A stretch of 64,000 nt of DNA from GCA-002726655 sp046582185 (GTDB lineage Bacteria; Pseudomonadota; Gammaproteobacteria; Pseudomonadales; Azotimanducaceae), in NCBI GenBank assembly GCA_046582185.1, contig JAYGEX010000041.1:124001-188000 (forward strand), given 5' to 3'. Position 1 is the stretch's first letter, and each line of letters opens with the position of its first letter. This document shows, piece by piece, positions 61,442 through 64,000 of this stretch. The notes beneath the pieces are model-generated. The model was not told the origin of the DNA. It was given only the letters and a program-made list of their open reading frames with translations, and ran no database searches. A program made the translations under genes and the position numbers.

Positions 61442-61453
61442 TTAACTGTCCTG
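61427..61453. terminator. Hairpin over the abutting stops of DUF1853 and mdlB
   Basis: CAGGACAG (61427-61434) and CTGTCCTG (61446-61453) form a perfect 8-bp stem around an 11-base loop containing both stop codons of the convergent genes. No T tract. It may terminate both transcripts, although the arms are also protein-coding. Confidence 0.45.
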
Positions 61454-63316
61454 AAACTGTAACTCATGAAGCCTGAAATAAAGACCTTTGTGTGCCAGCA
61501 ATTCTTCGTGGGAGCCCATTTCCTTTACTTCACCATGATGCAAGACAAGAATTCGGTTAGCCTCCTGAATTGTTTGTAATCTATGAGCAATCAGAATGGA
61601 AGTCCTGCCTTCCATTAACTTATGTAAGCCATCCTGTATCAGGAGCTCCGTTTCTGTATCAATACTGGCCGTTGCCTCATCCAGTATTAATATTTCCGGA
61701 TCTGCGGCCAACACTCTGGCAAAGGCCAGTAACTGCCGCTGGCCCAGAGACAGATTCGAGCCACGTTCCACAAGCGGTGAATCATATCCCTCAGGAAGTT
61801 GCATAATAAAATTGTCTGCGTTGACGGTCTTGGCCGCCGCAATGGCCCTTTCGCGCGTGATGGCAGGATTGCCAAGTGAAATATTATCGAAGATTGTCCC
61901 GGAAAATATGTGGAAGTCCTGAAGAACAACCCCTACCCGCGAGCGAATATCCTGACTGCGTAAGTTATGCAGGTCAATATCATCGATAAATATCATGCCG
62001 GGCTCAAAATCATAGAATCTTCCCAGCAAGCGGATCATTGTGCTTTTACCAGATCCTGTTGGTCCGACGATCGCCAGCTTCTCTCCAGGATTAATAACGA
62101 ATGATACGTCCTTCAATATAGGCGTCTCTTTTGAATAACCAAAATTGACGTGTCGAAATTCAACTTTACCGGCCAGCCGCTCAGGTAGCTCGGCGGGATT
62201 CTCCGATTCATGTATCTGCTCATCCCAATCCAGCGCCTGGAAGATACGCTCGCCGCTTGCCATGGCTCTGAACAGAACATTGAGCTGTTCACCAAGCAAA
62301 ACCACCGGCGTAAAGAGCATGTTCATAAAACGGGTGAAAAGTATCACACCACCCAGGGACATCTCATCCTGTACAACAGACCCAGCGCCGTACCAGATGA
62401 TGATCCCCAGGCCAATTGCCGCGAGACTATCATTAAACGCACCGTAAACGGTGGCGAGATTAATGGAACGATATTCGTATCGCCGGTTCTCTCTATTGAT
62501 TTCGGTGTAGGTTTCGAAATTGCGCGCTTCTCGCTGGCTCAGCTGTACCACTTGCATACCAGACAGGTTTTCCTGCAAATTCTGATTCAGGGAAGAGACA
62601 GTGTTTCGAACGAGCCTGAAGACCTCACGAGTAGCACGCCGGAAGAAGTATGTGGTGATGCCAACCACAGGTACCAGAAGTAATAAGATGAAGGTCAGCT
62701 CAACACTGGTATACAACATAATGCCCAGTGCCACAAAGAATGGCACAAATTCGCCAATCAGACTGCCGACGCCGCGAAGCATTTCGTATAGCGCCTCAAT
62801 ATCGTTGGTGACTCTTGTCATGATGCGCCCGACAGGCACCTTGTCGTAGAAGGAGCTTGGCCTGGTCTCCATATGCGCAAACAGATCCTGGCGTAAATCC
62901 CGAAGAGAATTCACGATTGCGCTTACCAGAGTCAAGCGATGGACATGACCTGAAATGGCAAAGATGATGGCGAGAATGAAGAAAATGAGTCCCGCTGCGA
63001 AGATTGACTCAATCCCCAAACTTTGCGCTAGCCACTGGGTTAGCTCAATCATGCCAAGGTCAGGCATCGGACTATCAGTTTCACCCACTATGATGTAGTC
63101 AACCAATACTCGACTGATGATGACTTCCATAACAACAGCGCAGAAGCTGGCAACAAGCACCAGAACCGAACTAACAAGCAGCTTAAGTCGATATGGGCGT
63201 AACCATTGGATGATGCGCCCAAACAATTGCATATTGAGCATTGCGCCAGATAGCTCTGCGTCAAACATTGAATGATCACGTTCGCCGCTATTTGATTTCA
63301 TTGCCTGCTCGCTCAT
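61442..63316 (-). CDS. ABC exporter half-transporter, MdlB-like
   Basis: 624 residues: six membrane helices (about 45-330) then the ATPase domain. Walker A GPTGSGKST, signature NLSLGQRQ, Walker B LILDEATASIDTE with the catalytic glutamate. Together with the gene upstream it makes a heterodimeric exporter of the MdlAB/TmrAB type. ATG at 63316 chosen, two bases after the upstream stop; a GTG at 63328 is possible. Substrate unknown, drug or lipid are common in the family. Confidence 0.9.
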   Translation of the reverse strand: MSEQAMKSNSGERDHSMFDAELSGAMLNMQLFGRIIQWLRPYRLKLLVSSVLVLVASFCAVVMEVIISRVLVDYIIVGETDSPMPDLGMIELTQWLAQSLGIESIFAAGLIFFILAIIFAISGHVHRLTLVSAIVNSLRDLRQDLFAHMETRPSSFYDKVPVGRIMTRVTNDIEALYEMLRGVGSLIGEFVPFFVALGIMLYTSVELTFILLLLVPVVGITTYFFRRATREVFRLVRNTVSSLNQNLQENLSGMQVVQLSQREARNFETYTEINRENRRYEYRSINLATVYGAFNDSLAAIGLGIIIWYGAGSVVQDEMSLGGVILFTRFMNMLFTPVVLLGEQLNVLFRAMASGERIFQALDWDEQIHESENPAELPERLAGKVEFRHVNFGYSKETPILKDVSFVINPGEKLAIVGPTGSGKSTMIRLLGRFYDFEPGMIFIDDIDLHNLRSQDIRSRVGVVLQDFHIFSGTIFDNISLGNPAITRERAIAAAKTVNADNFIMQLPEGYDSPLVERGSNLSLGQRQLLAFARVLAADPEILILDEATASIDTETELLIQDGLHKLMEGRTSILIAHRLQTIQEANRILVLHHGEVKEMGSHEELLAHKGLYFRLHELQFQDS

Positions 63317-63317
63317 C

Positions 63318-64000
63318 TCAGGCACCACTCGGCGTTAAATCTGATTGATCATAGTTTTCATCCAATTCTGAATTCACCCGTGTATCAGCATTGCGCTTAA
63401 GTGTGCCGCCTTCGGTTTGAACACGTTCCAGGTTTGCATATACGCCATCTTTTTTTAACAGTTCTTTATGGGTTCCCATTTCGACAATCTTGCCTTCATC
63501 CAGCACCACAATCCTGTCGGAGTGCCGCAGGGTTGAGACACGATGGGATACCAGTATTGTGGTCTTATCCTTTCGCATGCTCTTCAGCCTGCTAAGAATA
63601 TGTTCTTCTGTCTCAGTATCAACGCTGCTAAAGCAATCGTCGAGAATGAGTACAGGGGCATTTCTGATAAGTCCACGGGCCAGCGCAGTCCGCTGCTTTT
63701 GCCCACCGGACAGTGTCACGCCTCGCTCGCCAACCATTGTATCCATCTGCGCGGGGAACTCCTCAATAGTGTCTCGCAGTGCTGCGGCTTCAGCAGAGTC
63801 CCAGATTACTTCCATCTTCCGCTCAGGATCATCGTAGCTAATATTGTTACGCAGCGGCTCACCAAAGAGAAAAGGGTCCTGCAATATCTGCGCAATTTGT
63901 GAGCGCAACTGAGCCAGCGGGTAATCTCGCACATCATGGCCATCCAATATCAATTGGCCCTCGCCGGTATCAAGCATTCGGGTAAATTGTTTCAGTAGCG
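63318..64000 (-). CDS. ABC exporter half-transporter, MdlA-like (C-terminal part)
   Basis: Partial: the gene runs off the window end, and only the ATPase domain is visible. Frame at the edge reads LLKQFTRMLDTGEGQLILDG, then QDPFLFGEPLRNNISYDD, signature GVTLSGGQKQR and Walker B LILDDCFSSVD. In the last motif Asp replaces the catalytic glutamate, as in MdlA, so the heterodimer has one degenerate ATP site. The 3' end is one base from the mdlB-like start. Confidence 0.88.
   Translation of the reverse strand, partial: LLKQFTRMLDTGEGQLILDGHDVRDYPLAQLRSQIAQILQDPFLFGEPLRNNISYDDPERKMEVIWDSAEAAALRDTIEEFPAQMDTMVGERGVTLSGGQKQRTALARGLIRNAPVLILDDCFSSVDTETEEHILSRLKSMRKDKTTILVSHRVSTLRHSDRIVVLDEGKIVEMGTHKELLKKDGVYANLERVQTEGGTLKRNADTRVNSELDENYDQSDLTPSGA

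Noticed and set aside
1..64000. selC (tRNA-Sec), other tRNA, rRNA or CRISPR arrays
   Set aside because: No cloverleaf, no rRNA stretch and no regularly spaced direct repeats with unique spacers were seen; selC is presumably elsewhere.

Overview
The window looks like chromosome of an uncultured marine gammaproteobacterium with mid-range GC. The evidence is the LolCD lipoprotein-sorting genes, the ApbE/NqrM maturation pair of the sodium-pumping NADH dehydrogenase, PanBC, an MdlAB-type ABC pair, DUF938 and DUF1853 genes, and a SelD fused to an NDH-2-like flavoprotein. No phage, IS, CRISPR, rRNA or tRNA gene was found. Family names are from memory of motifs; no searches were run.

Layout. 0-4.4 kb: lolD (partial), lolC, a DAHP synthase, a structured inverted-repeat element, nqrM and apbE. 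4.6-10.5 kb: D-cysteine desulfhydrase-like gene, SPOR lipoprotein, selA, selB and an SDR in one tight run. 10.5-28 kb: a large envelope cluster. It holds an unknown exported protein, a peptidoglycan-binding Sel1 protein, a divergent caspase/EF-hand/SH3/Sel1 protein, and then a ten-gene run: three LPP20/FlgT-like paralogues sharing a C-terminal domain, an MltC-type lytic transglycosylase, a TPR membrane protein, a TPR-like lipoprotein, an MlaE-like permease, an ABC ATPase-like protein without the Walker A lysine, an MCE protein, a GNA1162-like/FN3/beta-helix lipoprotein, and an LPP20-like protein with a DUF4384-like domain. I regard this as the most likely undescribed system: an envelope complex coupling an MCE lipid-transport module to LPP20-type (FlgP/FlgT-related) components and peptidoglycan remodelling. 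Its function is inference.

28-55 kb: an accessory metabolic region (small cyclase, methyltransferases, D-amino-acid deacylase, DauA-like dehydrogenase, periplasmic RidA, porin, lactate-oxidase-like enzyme, asparaginase-like protein, carotenoid oxygenase, MFS transporters, PanBC). It has an unusual density of broken genes: in-frame TAA in a VOC protein, TAG in an ion channel, TGA and TAA in a histidine kinase, a receiver domain missing its phosphoacceptor, a frameshifted phosphodiesterase, a frameshifted metallo-hydrolase and two MFS remnants. One TGA is different: in an exported peroxiredoxin it sits exactly at the peroxidatic cysteine, so it almost certainly encodes selenocysteine, fitting selA, selB and selD in the same window (selC was not found).

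55-64 kb: the metallo-beta-lactamase-fold gene, DUF938 methyltransferase, the NDH-SelD fusion, an HSL-type esterase, DUF1853, and the mdlB/mdlA-like ABC exporter pair running off the end. Several intergenic regions carry a recurring motif (consensus TTAGTTCYTGTCC), including a roughly 95-bp repeat pair with imperfect terminal inverted repeats at 16.3 and 60.4 kb.
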